Assembly: GCA_024195585.1 (NCBI GenBank)
Contig: SWBL01000090.1
Span: 62,001 to 126,000, forward strand
Direction of reading: 5' to 3'
DNA from: Aureobasidium sp. EXF-3400
Taxonomy: Eukaryota; Ascomycota; Dothideomycetes; Dothideales; Saccotheciaceae
DNA length: 64,000 nucleotides
Shown here in pieces: positions 22,603 to 33,153 of the stretch. A program made the translations under genes and the position numbers. Position 1 is the first letter of the stretch, and each line of letters begins with the position of its first letter. A model generated the notes under the pieces. It was not told the DNA's origin. It did no database searches and saw nothing but the letters and a program-made list of their open reading frames with translations.

Positions 22603-23371
22603 TCAATAGGCCAGATCCGCATCCTCGTCCTTCTCAGCGACCCAGTCGTAAACCAATCTAATGTGATGTTCCTCTTTGCCCTTCCTGACGACAATGCGCC
22701 TTGTGTGTCGTTTCTGGCCGTCCACTATTTCGAAACCCCAGACCTGTTCAGCTTCCCAGTTTGGTTTCTTGCCTACACTGTCAACAAAGACCTGAACAAC
22801 CTCGTTCTCACTTTGGGCCAGGAACTGCTCGCCCCAGCCTTGCTTGAGGTAGTCGGTCTCGATTTCGTCCAGCTTGACATAGCGTGAGCGACCGTTGACT
22901 TTGCCAAAGATCCTGTCGTCTTTTTCACGCCACTGGTAGTCTATTATGCGTTCCTCGAGGTTGCGAATGTTTCCAGTCGTGATCTGTTCATTGTCTATAT
23001 GCATGAGGCCTTCATCATCGACAAACTGTCATGTCGTCAGGTACTTTCAATGACGACACATTTCAGCTCGTTATACCTGCTTGACGTGGAGCGTGACGTT
23101 CGAGAATTTGACAGCTTGACGAACAATCCAGCCTATGCCTTGCTAAATGCAAAATCATAAGGTGCCGAGCATGCAGTGTACCTCGAATGAAACTTTACCA
23201 TCTGTAAAGTCGCATCAGTCGAATCTGACAGACTCTTGTTCTAGGTGACATTAGTGTACGCCCGTTGTGATGTCTGTCTGGTATATGCATGTCGTGGAGA
23301 CCACAAACATTACTCACAAGGTAATACGTCCCCGAGAGGTTCCGTAAGCTGACGGAATCAGGCACAGCCAT
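22603..23371 (-). CDS. Conserved fungal protein, possibly lipocalin-like, 194 aa
   Basis: Four exons (23371..23318, 23240..23199, 23142..23077, 23025..22603) all join in frame; three are 66 nt or shorter. The protein begins MAVPDSVSLRNLSGTYYLNK, with LSDSTDATLQMQGIGWIVRQ and FSNVTLHVKQFVDDEG next, then beta-rich sequence with RIFGKVNGRSRYV and VWGFEIVDGQKRHTRRIVVR. This pattern, L-S-G-x-x-x-L-N-K followed by repeated strands, is that of an ascomycete-conserved family of about 190 residues usually annotated as hypothetical or lipocalin-like. I recognise the pattern but no experimental function. It has no signal peptide, so it is probably cytosolic. Confidence 0.72.
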
Positions 23372-23566
23372 TTTCGAATGATCAAGTTACAAGATAATTC
23401 TTGGAATCTCACAGATGCATCGAAATATCTAGCGGTGAAGAGCGCTCGTCTTGTATTTACCTATAAGTAGACGAGGCGTGGTGACACGGACCGAGGAGCT
23501 TGGCATGCACGTGCGCCTCGGAGTTTGAAAAATATATTGTGCTGCAATGGGACACAACCACAATAA
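23372..23566. other. Short spacer before tRNA-Thr
   Basis: This is the upstream region of the lipocalin-like gene and the tRNA. An AATATATTGT stretch at 23531-23540 may aid TFIIIB placement about 30 bp before the tRNA. Confidence 0.3.
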
Positions 23567-23649
23567 GCCCCTTTAGCTCAGTTGGTAGAGCGCGGCACTA
23601 GTATCGCTAGATCATGCCGAGGTCGCCGGTTCGACTCCGTCAGGGGGCA
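23567..23649 (+). tRNA. tRNA-Thr(AGT) with a 10-nt intron
   Basis: The 83-nt gene folds into a cloverleaf of 73 nt plus a 10-nt intron. Acceptor stem GCCCCTT pairs with AGGGGGC, D-stem GCTC with GAGC, and anticodon stem CGGCA with TGCCG. The loop reads CTAGTA, then intron TCGCTAGATC, then A, so the anticodon is AGT (23600-23602). The intron sits after position 37, where nuclear tRNA introns lie. The T-loop TTCGACT is normal, but the T-stem GCCGG/CCGTC has one C-U mismatch. Discriminator A. The call depends on the intron position. Confidence 0.82.
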
Positions 23650-23896
23650 GTGATTCCTTTCTTTTGTTGGTGGTTGTTCAATCGAGGTGCAAGGTTTGGT
23701 GTAGCCATTTTTTGTGTAAGTGAAGCCTGCATAAGAGCGTGGCACAACTCTTGTGCATACAGGGTAGCTCCAGAAGCTCGGCCTCTTTCCAACCCGCAAC
23801 TCCGTCCGCAACAGCATCATTCCAATCAATTGAGTGTCGCAACATCTTCGACAACCTTTTGCTCGCACGAAACGGATACAGAGAAGCCGCACAACC

Positions 23897-24705
23897 ATGA
23901 GACTCCTCCCAACATTATCAGCGCTTGTCGGCACTTGCGCAGCAACCTCCCTTCACCTCAGCATCTCACCCTCATCCTCGCTCCTAGACCTCAGCGAACT
24001 GCCCTCGTCTACCCACGCAACCCTCTACGGACCTTCTGGCAGAAGAGCCACTGCACCTCTCCGCGTCGATAATTCATTCATCTTCAAAAACTTGGAAGAG
24101 GGGGAATGGCTCCTGGACGTGCATTCTAGAGATCATGTCTTCCCTAGCTTGAGGGTCGATATCGTGGATCCTGTTTCTATACTACCCATCAAGCAAGAGG
24201 GCGATGGCGAAGCTGCTCCCGTGGTCTCGACGCCGGAAACAGTGGTTGTGTACCTTACGCATCCTTCGAACAAATGGTCGCATCTGGGTGCCAAGATTGC
24301 TGCGTCCACTGCTCCTCTGTCATCAACGGAGGAAGTCAAGCTCTCCGTCTCGGCACTGGGAAAGAGATCATTCTACGAACAGAGACAAGGATTTGATCTG
24401 TTGTCGTTCTTCAAGAACCCAATGATTCTGATGGGTGTCCTGTCCATGGGCTTGGTATTTGGAATGCCCTACTTGATGGATAACAGTAAGTTTACACTCA
24501 ACCTCTTCTCAACCGAGCTCGCTGTGAGGTTATGGCTCATTCTGACTTTCCAAAAACAGTGGACGAAGAGACAAAGGCCGAGTTCGCAGAAATGCAAAAG
24601 CAGGGTCCCCTGGGTCTGGGTGGTGGTGCAGGAGGACAAGGTCAGAACACGGCACAGCAAATCCAAAACTTCGACCTTGCTGGTTGGATGGCAGGGAAAA
24701 AGTAA
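23897..24705 (+). CDS. EMC7: ER membrane protein complex subunit 7 (EMC7), 244 aa
   Basis: EMC7 is the lumenal beta-sandwich (DUF2012) subunit of the ER membrane complex. Two exons, 23897..24485 and 24560..24705, give 244 residues. The N-terminus MRLLPTLSALVGTCAATSLH is a signal peptide. The lumenal domain (about 20-160) has HATLYGPSGRRATAPLR, FIFKNLEEGEWLLDVHSRDH and VFPSLRVDI, typical of the family. One TM segment follows (MILMGVLSMGLVFGMPYLMD), then a cytosolic tail with MDEETKAEFAEMQKQ and a Gly/Gln-rich end (the last residues are AGWMAGKK). The intron interrupts the codon for the Met of that tail. It is a second EMC subunit in the window. Confidence 0.9.
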
Positions 24706-25054
24706 GTCATGCATACTCATCTGTTGTCAATCTTAAGCGGAGCGCAAGAGAACTGCCTGTACAGATAGATAATGACGGGTTATGTGGTTCAAAAGACATG
24801 TGATTTAATCGCTTGACTCATCTCGACTTCCGATGCCCATTCCAAGTGTGCTTGCTTGTATTGGAATTCATGTTCAAAACACTGGTTACTTGGTCTGCAC
24901 ATGTTGATGCCATGGCTATTGTTGGGCAAGTGAGGAGAAGGGTAAAAAGTAGTTTATTTGATACACATCATGTCAGGACGTCAATTGTAATGGTCTCTCG
25001 GGCGTGCCGCTGCTTCTTCGGCTTGATGCCACACTCGCTTTCACTCGATTAGGA
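24706..25054. other. Spacer between convergent EMC7 and PRE5
   Basis: A shared 3' region of about 350 bp. I see nothing beyond the likely 3' UTRs. Confidence 0.4.
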
Positions 25055-25983
25055 TCATGAGTCAACCTCCATCGACTCTCCAGCACCCTCTTGTTGTGCT
25101 GGCGCATCAGCAGTAGGAGCAGTGGCATCACCAGCATCATCGTTTCTGTTCTCAAACGTCGTGTCCAACCACTGTGCGATCTGCTGACCCTCGTACATGG
25201 TGAAGTTCTCATCCAGTCCGCTGACACCCAACGAAGTGTTGTCAACAGTGAGTTCCTTGTCCTGGGGAAGAGACTCGTTCAAGGCGCGCAGAGCATGCTT
25301 GATCAGCTCTTCACGGCTGCTGCCCTCGAAGTGATCGAGGTTGCGCTCGAGATAGGTTCTTGCCATCTGTGATCTGGCACCAATTCCGCAGGCGACCATT
25401 TCCTGGGTGATACCTGAAGGCTGGAATTCGAAAAGGTGGGGACCCTTTGCATCAACACCAGCCACCAACAAACCAACACCGTAGGGGCGGCGACCGTATT
25501 GCTGGGTGTTTGTCTGGGCACGGTCGGCAACGCGAGAGGTGATTTCTGAGAGCAGGATGGGACGACCATAGGTCAGGCGCGACGAGAGGGATTGCTGTTT
25601 CATGAAGTTGCTGAGTACGCGGGCGTCGGAGGCGAGACCAGCGAGGGCGAGACCGTAGTGTGAGTCGACGGGAATGATCTTCTTTTGGTAGGATGAAAGT
25701 TCTTCGGCGTTTCTCTGTTGGCGGTCGTGTCAGTGGTGGGCGCGGCGCAAAAGGGAGCGAGCGATCTGAGGCGGACCTTCACTGCGGCGAGGACGGCATG
25801 GGTCTTGCTGACAATGCCAACGACGACAGAACCTTGCTTGACGGCTTCTTGGGCATATTCGACCTGGAAGATACGGCCCTGCGGCGAGCTGGAGAGACAC
25901 GAGTTTAGCGGTGGTTGATAGATGGCGGTTTAGGTTGGCACATACAAGGTGACGGAGTCGTTGTCGTAGTTATTGCGGAACAT
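25055..25983 (-). CDS. PRE5: 20S proteasome alpha subunit (PRE5 / alpha6, PSMA1-type), 269 aa
   Basis: This is a non-catalytic outer-ring subunit of the 20S proteasome. Three exons (25983..25946, 25888..25777, 25714..25055) give 269 residues. The start [20 protein letters not shown] carries the proteasome alpha signature, followed by [18 protein letters not shown], the HAVLAAVK segment and [17 protein letters not shown]. [10 protein letters not shown] and [14 protein letters not shown] are further core landmarks. The C-terminal acidic/Ala-Gln-rich tail ([19 protein letters not shown]) resembles fungal orthologues. The intron 2 donor is a weak GTCCGC but keeps the family frame. It is divergent from VPS55 (367 bp between starts). 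Confidence 0.92.
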
Positions 25984-26350
25984 GGCTGCGGTGTGATGTG
26001 ATGAAGGAGGCGAGTATGAGAGAGAGCAGATGCAGAGAAGGAATCAGGAAGCGAGAGATGGTATTGCAGTACAAACAAGACAAGGCAAGTGAATAAGGTT
26101 ATGTCTTGTTGCTACACCTGCTGCTGCTGCTGCTGCCGATGATGGAATGAGATGGCGCCTGTAAGGGCCAAAGCTCCCCAGACTTTTGCTTGGCGATTCA
26201 TCACCGCGTTGCGCCGCCAGACCACCAGCACTCCGGGCCGCGACTGCCATCGAGCGCCGACTGCGACTGTGACTGCGACAGCGAACACCGCCCCAGGCTG
26301 ACCAGATACTTGAGAAGCACACTTGGCCTCTTTCCTCTTGTAGTCTCAAC
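25984..26350. other. Divergent promoter between PRE5 and VPS55, with a GCT microsatellite
   Basis: The 367-bp spacer holds a short CTG repeat of about six units at 26118-26136. I see no motif that I can assign to proteasome regulation. Confidence 0.4.
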
Positions 26351-26864
26351 ATGGCAGGCCTCAAGACCATTATCGCTCTTTCCTTTGTACGTCCCCCCAC
26401 CTTCCCCTCGGTGACGACTATCACCTTGATGCACACGAGCTAACACGCCGACAAGGTGCTCGCCATTGGCTTCCTGCTCGTCATCCTCTCGTCGGCATTA
26501 TGGCACAACTACCTGCCTCTGCTAGTCGTTGCGACCTACGTTATCGCTCCCGTTCCCAACTGGATCTGCTCACGCGCCCAATCCTCGGATGACTTCATGG
26601 ACGGAGGCAGCAATGCTGTCGTCGAGCTTGGTCGCTTCATCACCGGCTTTCTGGTCGTCATGGGTGTTGGTATGTCATTCTCAATCAAGATTCGACGCCC
26701 GCTTCAGACATGCTTATACGAGTCCGCCAGCTCTTCCTATCGTCCTCGCCCACACTGGCCAGATCAACGTTCCTGCTGCCGCCATGTCGATAGCAGGTGG
26801 TCTTCTCATCTACTCGACCATCATCAGCTTCTCGCTTTCCTTCCGTGAAGACGAAGAGTTCTAG
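26351..26864 (+). CDS. VPS55: Vacuolar protein sorting protein VPS55 (LEPROT family), 127 aa
   Basis: VPS55 is a small four-TM late-endosome protein that, in complex with VPS68, promotes endosome-to-vacuole traffic. Three exons (26351..26386, 26456..26669, 26731..26864) join in frame. The order MAGLKTIIALSFVLAIGFL, LWHNYLPLLVVATYVIAPVP and NWICSRAQSSDDFMDGGSNA is the OB-RGRP/VPS55 signature, followed by VVELGRFITGFLVVMGVALP and LAHTGQINVPAAAMSIAGGL. The tail SLSFREDEEF is acidic. The length fits the family (about 120-140). Its partner VPS68 lies about 6.8 kb downstream on the same strand. Confidence 0.93.
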
Positions 26865-27203
26865 TTTATCCCAAAAATTACCTATATCTAGCTTTTATAT
26901 TAACTACCTCCTCTGCTCATCCGTGGGCCATGTATTCTTCTCGAGCATTCACTGTCATGTATCAAATGCCTCTTCTTGCTACAACATGATGGGCGTCATC
27001 GTTTGGCTTTTCGTAACAACTAAAAATGTTCTCGGAATATAGAAAGCGAGATCCCTATGTCATGCAGCAATATTTCCTTTCTCATCTAGCAACTGCCTCG
27101 CCCAGCGAGCACACTACGCTCTGATTGTTCCATTATTTCCTCACAAGCAACCCTGATTTCATCATATCGTCAAGCCACCATTGTATTGGCCATGCCACTC
27201 CAA
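26865..27203. other. Spacer between convergent VPS55 and MAU2
   Basis: A T-rich 3' region of about 340 bp. No gene seen. Confidence 0.4.
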
Positions 27204-30147
27204 TCAGCTTCTCACCTCGAACTTCTCTTGTATACTTTCAGGCACCATCTGCATCCATCTCTGTGCTTCGACCCTTGCTTCATTCCCCTCTGCACGCTTG
27301 CCGCCGAAATTGAGTGTGTTGCCTAATAGCTGGCTGGCAACTGCCTGCCACAATGGCACCTGGACTCTATCTGCAAGCCTTTTCCCCGAACCCGCTGACA
27401 ACTCTGCCTTTTCTCCTATGATGTTCACGAAGAAACTCGATGTCATCAGGTTGATTGCCACACAGAGCAAAAGGACGTTTTGCTGCTTCTTGGCAATGTT
27501 GGCTGACAGCGATAGGTAGTGCTTCATCTTGAGAACGGGCAAGCCGTTTATCGACGATGCTCTGACCATATACATTGCAGATCTGTAGTTGCTGTTTGGG
27601 TGGGCTTCGCATAGCGGTTCCGCAAGGTCCATGAGATGCTTGACGTGGTCCTGGAACTCCAGACGAGGTCTAAGAATCAAGATCGTGTTGAGCGTGGCCA
27701 AGATGCGAAGGTCTTGGTTTGTCGCTGTTTTCTGCCCGGCTTGTAACGTCAAAGCTGGGCTTTTGTAACATTCCAGTGCGCCCTGAAGATCCCCTGTTGC
27801 CTGCTTGACCGTACCTGTCAGGTAGAGCGCCGACACTTGCACGAAATCTTGCTCGTCAACATCTTCGGCCTTCACGCCTTCGGTCAGCTGTGATAGGACT
27901 TCTTGAGCTCCTTGCCAGTCAGCACGCTCGCACTTGAGCGAAGCGAGCAACTGCAAGCACAATCTATGATAAAACATGCGTCGATCCAAGTGAGCTGAGG
28001 AACACTGGAGCGACTGTACTTTGCGCTCGTTCTCGGGATTGTAGTCGTCTACACAAACTTGATTAACATGCTTCACGCAACGACCCAGAGCGGATATGGC
28101 ACTTACTTTGTGTGAGTTTGTCGCCTTCAATCAGATACTTCTCAGACTTGTGATCAACAGCATTCCTACTCGAGCTGGCCAGGCTGCTAAAGATGTATCC
28201 TAGAGCAAACAATTCACTCCTGCGCAACCACTGGAAGACGATGGCACGTTTTCCATCTGCCGTTCTTTCCATGATACCACACGTATCGAGAGAAACATCG
28301 TCAGGTGCGGAGTCTGCAGTCGGTACACAAAAACTTCCATCCGGGGAGGTATTCCTCTTGCCACCGTCTAGCGCTTTTTGCATGACGTTCATCTTGTCAA
28401 ACAGCTGGTCCGGCTTGCCGCTGACCAGATCACTACACAGATCCAGGCAGTCCAACAAGGTCGCAACTTGAGAGATATCAGTCACTTCACGGTTCAGTTG
28501 GTGGGTACGTGCTGCAGCTAGTGATCTCTGGAAATTATCCGCTGAATCCGCTTGGCCACTTCTCAGGTGAACTAGTGCTTCAAGAGCTGAGCACGTAGTG
28601 AGTATGGGATATTGTCTCTGCTTCTCTGCCTGTTGAGAGATCCGACGGAGGTGTTGCAAAGCTGCTGATAAGTCCGGACGCGACAGTTGAAGGGAAAATG
28701 ATACACGCAAAAACCGAAAGACGTACACCCAGGAATAATGTGCATATGTCTCGGTGAGGTCAATCATTTGATCGACCATCTTGAAAGCAGACCGAGGATG
28801 CGTGCGGAACAAGGACCGAGCTTGAACATGCTTCATGCTGTACTTCAAATCGACGAGACGATTTCGTTCGCACAATGCGATGCCTTTGGTAAGCAAATCT
28901 TGTAACTCTCCGTCGTTTTCGGTCTCTTCAAGAAGAAGATTGGCATATCGTAGCTGCAGCCGCGCCTCAGCCTTTGGATCCGAAAACTTCCAGTTGTTCA
29001 GTACTGACTCCATGCAGCTAAGACCAGCGGATATGAGGCTGTAGTACTGGTCGATATCCGCTTCGTGGGGAGCACGCGCCAGATACGAAGATATTCCGTG
29101 AGCTTTGCTGATATACTGGTCGGCTAAGCCTAGGAGCACTGGTTGCAAGTCTATAGCCGATTCTCGAGACAGGGGAGCAGGTGTCCGTGATGGCACTGGG
29201 GTTGGTGCTTTTTGCGATGAAGGTCGCCTCGTTTCGATGACTACCTGTGGAGTACGCATCTGCGCTGCCGGACGTTGATGCGATGCTGGTTGGGTTTGAG
29301 AATTAGACGACGGTTGGTGTCGTGACTGCGGCTGTGGTGGCGACATGGCATGCTTGTGCGTTTGAGGAGTTGCTCTAGGTTGGGGCTGACTGGACGTCCT
29401 ATAGTGTGGCTGCAATGGCGATGCAATAGGTTGAGGGTGTGACTGTGATGGTATCCTAGCATGGTTTTCCTGAGGTTTCGGCTGTGGCTGTGGCTGTGGC
29501 TGTTGCTGTTGCTGTTGCTGTGGCCTTGAGGGAGTGTTCGAGATAGATGGCGCTCTTGGAGAAGCTCCGGTGGTAGCGGTATGGTTAGGATTTGATTGAT
29601 GACGCGGTCGCTGCTGACTTGAAGGCGCATGTTGAACTGGGCTTCCTTGCGGTTGGCGCATTCCCGAACGAGAGTAGCCTGGAGCACCATCCATTTGATA
29701 GGCTTGTACAGCTTGTGGATGCATGTATTGTTGCGGTTGAGGCTGTTGGGCTTGGTATTGTTGGTTTACCAGAAGTTGAGACAATGACTGAGGGTTTGGG
29801 GCATGGCTCTGGAAGGGAAGTGGCTGCGGCTGATACTGTGCATGAGACATGGAATAATGCGGTTGTTGCATCGCCTGTCCCATGACTGCCATTCCAGGAG
29901 AAGCCATGTAAGTCTGCGTTTGTGGCCGGGCTGATTGTCCATTCCCAGGGTACAGTGGTTGCATACTATAGCCTTGTCCCGCGAGTGAAGATGTGGACAT
30001 GACATTCATGGGATGCTGTTGATATGCAGTTCCTGCAGGCGATGATTGATAGCCGTACATGGCCTGTTGCTGCTGCAGAGGCACTCCATAACCCCTCCGG
30101 CCATCGAAACCACTGTTGTTATTATTCGTATTGTCCATGCCCGCCAT
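27204..30147 (-). CDS. MAU2: Cohesin loading factor MAU2/SCC4, 964 aa
   Basis: The SCC2-SCC4(MAU2) complex loads cohesin on chromosomes. Two exons, 30147..28107 and 28057..27204, are joined by a 49-nt GTAAGT...AAG intron. The first about 340 residues are low-complexity Gln/Pro/Ser/His (QQQQAMYG, PQPQPQPKPQEN and similar). From about 345 the helical MAU2/TPR domain begins (YISKAHGISSYLARAPHEAD, LSCMESVLNNWKFSDPKAEA, ARLQLRYANLLLEETEND) and continues across the intron into CVDDYNPENERKVQSLQ and repeats such as ILATLNTILILRPRLEFQDH. The N-terminal Gln-rich extension is typical of Pezizomycotina and absent from yeast Scc4. ACGCGT-type boxes lie 64-89 bp upstream. Confidence 0.9.
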
Positions 30148-30210
30148 TTCTCGACAATGCCTCTCCGATCCCGAACAATCACATGAAGACTGTCAAGAAT
30201 CAATTAAGCA

Positions 30211-30236
30211 ACGCGCTATCTGGACAAAGTACGCGT
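30211..30236. promoter_or_regulatory. Paired MCB-like elements upstream of MAU2
   Basis: ACGCGC (30211-30216) and ACGCGT (30231-30236) lie 64-89 bp before the MAU2 ATG, in the position expected for G1/S control by MBF. The function is inferred; cohesin subunit genes are MBF targets in yeasts. Confidence 0.42.
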
Positions 30237-30517
30237 GGTAAGAAAATCAGTCTTGGCAGCCGAGGCAGCGATCTCCTATGGTCTGTTGACACGAACTGAC
30301 AGGAAAAACTTGTGCACGGTTTCCTGGCTCTGCTCTTTGAATCTCAAAAATGTCAAAAGAGCCCTATACACTTGGCTGTGAATTCACATGCTTCGCGAGA
30401 ATTCCTCAATCTAGTCCAAGTAGCCGAGATTGATCGGGAGTGCCGGGCCCGCCAGACTTCACGGAGCGGTATGACGCTGATCCGTGAGCGTTCTATCGAT
30501 CGTCAAACTGTGTACAA

Positions 30518-30534
30518 TATAAATATAAATATAT
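30518..30534 (+). promoter_or_regulatory. TATA-rich box upstream of the EHT1-like gene
   Basis: A TATAAATATAAATATAT run lies about 150 bp before the hydrolase ATG. It is the strongest TATA-like sequence in this part of the window and fits an inducible lipid-metabolism gene. Confidence 0.4.
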
Positions 30535-30683
30535 CAAACGTCCCCTAGACTCGGAGTTGCTTCTTGCTTGTCGATACTCATTGCCAGCTATACCAGGACT
30601 CTTGCAACCCAAGTCGCACTTGGTTGACTCAAAGCCTCTCGAATCAAGGTTCAAGCATTTAATCTTCTGGACATAGAAAAGTC

Positions 30684-32216
30684 ATGGATCTTTCATGGTT
30701 GCTCGGCCATGCCCGTGTCTCATTCCACCACTCCAAGAACACTATCTCTCTGACCTCTAAATCTGGAAAAACAGCCCTTTCTGACATATGCAAATCATCG
30801 ACGCCACCCTGCAAGTTGAATCCTCTACTGTTCAATGGTCATCTCCATACTGCGTGGACAGCCGTAAAGGCTGCTGGACCCCCTATCATGTATAAGCGCC
30901 AGATTTTCGAGTCTGATGATCCCCGATTTGCAGGCAGTTTTGCCGTCGACTTCGTAACCCACCATCGGGCACCGACAGAAGATTCCAGCCTCCCTCCTCG
31001 TACGACCTACTTTACTGAGGATGAATTTGCGAACATTGGCAGTGATGACACCAAGCCTATGTTGATCACCCTGCATGGATTGAGTGGCGGATCGCATGAA
31101 ATCTATCTCAGACATGTGTTGGAGCCTTTGGTAGATCAGAGCGAGCAAGGCGATTGGGAGGCCATTGTCATCAACAGCCGTGGCTGTGCTATGAGTAAAA
31201 TCACCACCGGTATCTTGTACAACGCAAGAGCCACTTGGGATCTACGACAGACGGTCAAATGGTGCAGAAAGACGTACCCGAATCGCCCTCTATACGCCAT
31301 TGGATACTCCTTGGGTGCCAATATTCTCACAAATGTATGTAGATTCGGTCGATGTTTCGATATCAACATGTCCTTTCTGACTTTGCGGTGTTGTAGTATC
31401 TCGGTGAAGAGGGCGATACGTGCGAGTTGCAAGCGGCAGTAGTCTGTTCCAACCCCTGGAAACTCGAAGTCGCCAGTCTTGCCCTGCAGCGCACTTGGCT
31501 CGGACTCAATGTCTATTCCAAAACGATGGGAACCAGCATGAAGAAGCTATTTGCACAGTGAGTTGTTCAAGAGCCGCAAGAGTGATACGAAACTGATTGG
31601 ATATAGACACGCAGATCAAGTGATCAAGGACGGTAATATTGACCCGGAAAGGGTTGCAAGGATCAAATATTTGCATGAGTTCGACAGGGAGATTCAGTGC
31701 CCGACTTGGGGATACCCGACAGAATACGCGTATTATCGTGACGCATCTTCGGCAGACTCGGTCATTGCCATTCGCACTCCCACCTTCGCCATCCATGCTG
31801 AGGACGATCCGGTAAGCTGCCAACTTGTTCTTGATTGACACAACCCATAGCTGATTAATTCCAGATTGCTGTAGACGAGGCTGTCCCGTACGGGGAAATC
31901 AAGCAAAATCCGTATGTGGTCATGTGCTCGACTTCGACTGGAGGCCACTTGAGTTGGTTCGAGATTGGTGGAACGAGATGGTTCTCCAAGCCGGTATGTT
32001 TTTCTTTGCATTCGTCACTTGAATTTGCTGGCGTGCTGACACTTGTGACAGGCAGTGAACTTCCTTCAGAAGATGGCGCGCGAGTACAATAGCGGTAGAA
32101 AGGACGGCCCGACAGGCACATTGTCAGAGATGACGAGCAAGGCGATATCGAACAGCGGCTTCAAGAGTCCATTTGTCTTTGAGCCGATGCGCCGCAAGAT
32201 GTACCTTCCGGAGTAG
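30684..32216 (+). CDS. EHT1/EEB1/YheT-type alpha/beta hydrolase (acyl-CoA:ethanol acyltransferase/esterase-like), 436 aa
   Basis: Five exons (30684..31334, 31397..31557, 31607..31811, 31865..31993, 32052..32216) give 436 residues. The order is that of the YheT/EHT1 family: NPLLFNGHLHTAWTA near the N-terminus, the LITLHGLSGGSHEIYLRHVL oxyanion region, INSRGCAMSKITTGILYNA, and the nucleophile elbow YAIGYSLGANILTNYLGEEG (GxSxG with the Ser in GYSLG; intron 1 falls right after it). IRTPTFAIHAEDDPIAVDE supplies the acid, and TSTGGHLSWFEIG the catalytic His. Yeast homologues make and hydrolyse medium-chain fatty-acid ethyl esters. The exact substrate here is unknown. Confidence 0.88.
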
Positions 32217-32296
32217 AAGAATGAAGATAGATGGATAGAGATGGGTATCGTGCGCGGAATTAGACAAAAGGCAGGCTGGCAAACGAGCAATCAAGA

Positions 32297-32897
32297 TCAA
32301 CCGAACGAGACTCTCTTCTTCTTGGGCTTGTCGGCGGCAGGCTCAACGTCAGTATTGGCATCGGATGACTTGGCACCCTTCTTGTTCTTCTTTCTGCGGA
32401 GTTCATCCTTGACTCCCTCCTGTGTTTGTGTGAGCGGAGTGGTTTGACGAGTTGGATGCGTGTGAAGTGCTTACCAGCTTCTCCTTGCGACCAGCCTCTC
32501 TCTTCTCGGCTTCGGCCTTTCTGGCCTCGCGAATCTCCTCCATCTGACGAGCACGGATCATCTTGCTCTCAATGTTTCCTTCCTTCTCGGCCTGAACCAT
32601 GGCGAGGATAGTCATCAAGGATTCCTTGTCATCGACAAAGGTCTTTCCCTTCTTGACACCATTGGGCTTCTGAATACCAGCAGGGCGGATACCGTTGAGG
32701 GTGGGGATGTTGAGCTCCTTTTCTGTGTAGACGCGCTTCTTCTTCTTTGCAGGGCCGTGGGAAGTGGACTTGGACTTTTGCTCGACAGTCTTTGGCTTGG
32801 GACCGGTGGGCTTCTTTGGTTTGGGACGGTCGGCGGACTTGGATGCGGACTTGGCGCCCTTGGATGGGCCACCCTTTGTAGATTTCGTAGGAGCCAT
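32297..32897 (-). CDS. LOC1: 60S ribosomal subunit assembly/export protein LOC1-like, 181 aa
   Basis: LOC1 is a nucleolar RNA-binding protein needed for 60S biogenesis and, in yeast, for ASH1 mRNA localisation. Two exons, 32897..32475 and 32419..32297, give 181 residues. It is very basic, with Lys/Ser/Pro-rich N-terminal repeats ([19 protein letters not shown]), then the conserved core [20 protein letters not shown] and [20 protein letters not shown], and a Glu/Lys/Arg coiled-coil helix ([20 protein letters not shown]). The second exon gives [17 protein letters not shown] and ends [10 protein letters not shown], as in other ascomycete LOC1 proteins. It is divergent from VPS68 with 256 bp between starts. 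Confidence 0.85.
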
Positions 32898-33153
32898 TGC
32901 GTGTGGAAGATGTGTCGAGTATGCTGCTGATAAAAGTCGAGAATTTCCAGACCAAGTTGGGCAGAACAAAAGATTGCCAAGATATTGGGAAGCGGGCGGT
33001 GAGCGGCGAGAACTGGACCCGGACCCGAGTGCCAGGCAAGCACCGACCTCTTCGGCAAGGTGAGCTACTTGTACGTCCAAGGTACTCGTATGTGATCACT
33101 CGCACAACTGCTTTACCGCCTCACGTCGTCGCTCTCTGTATCTACCTATCGCC

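Noticed and set aside
26118..26136. CTG repeat as a possible CRISPR or satellite
   Set aside because: It is a single short microsatellite; no spaced direct repeats were found anywhere in the window.
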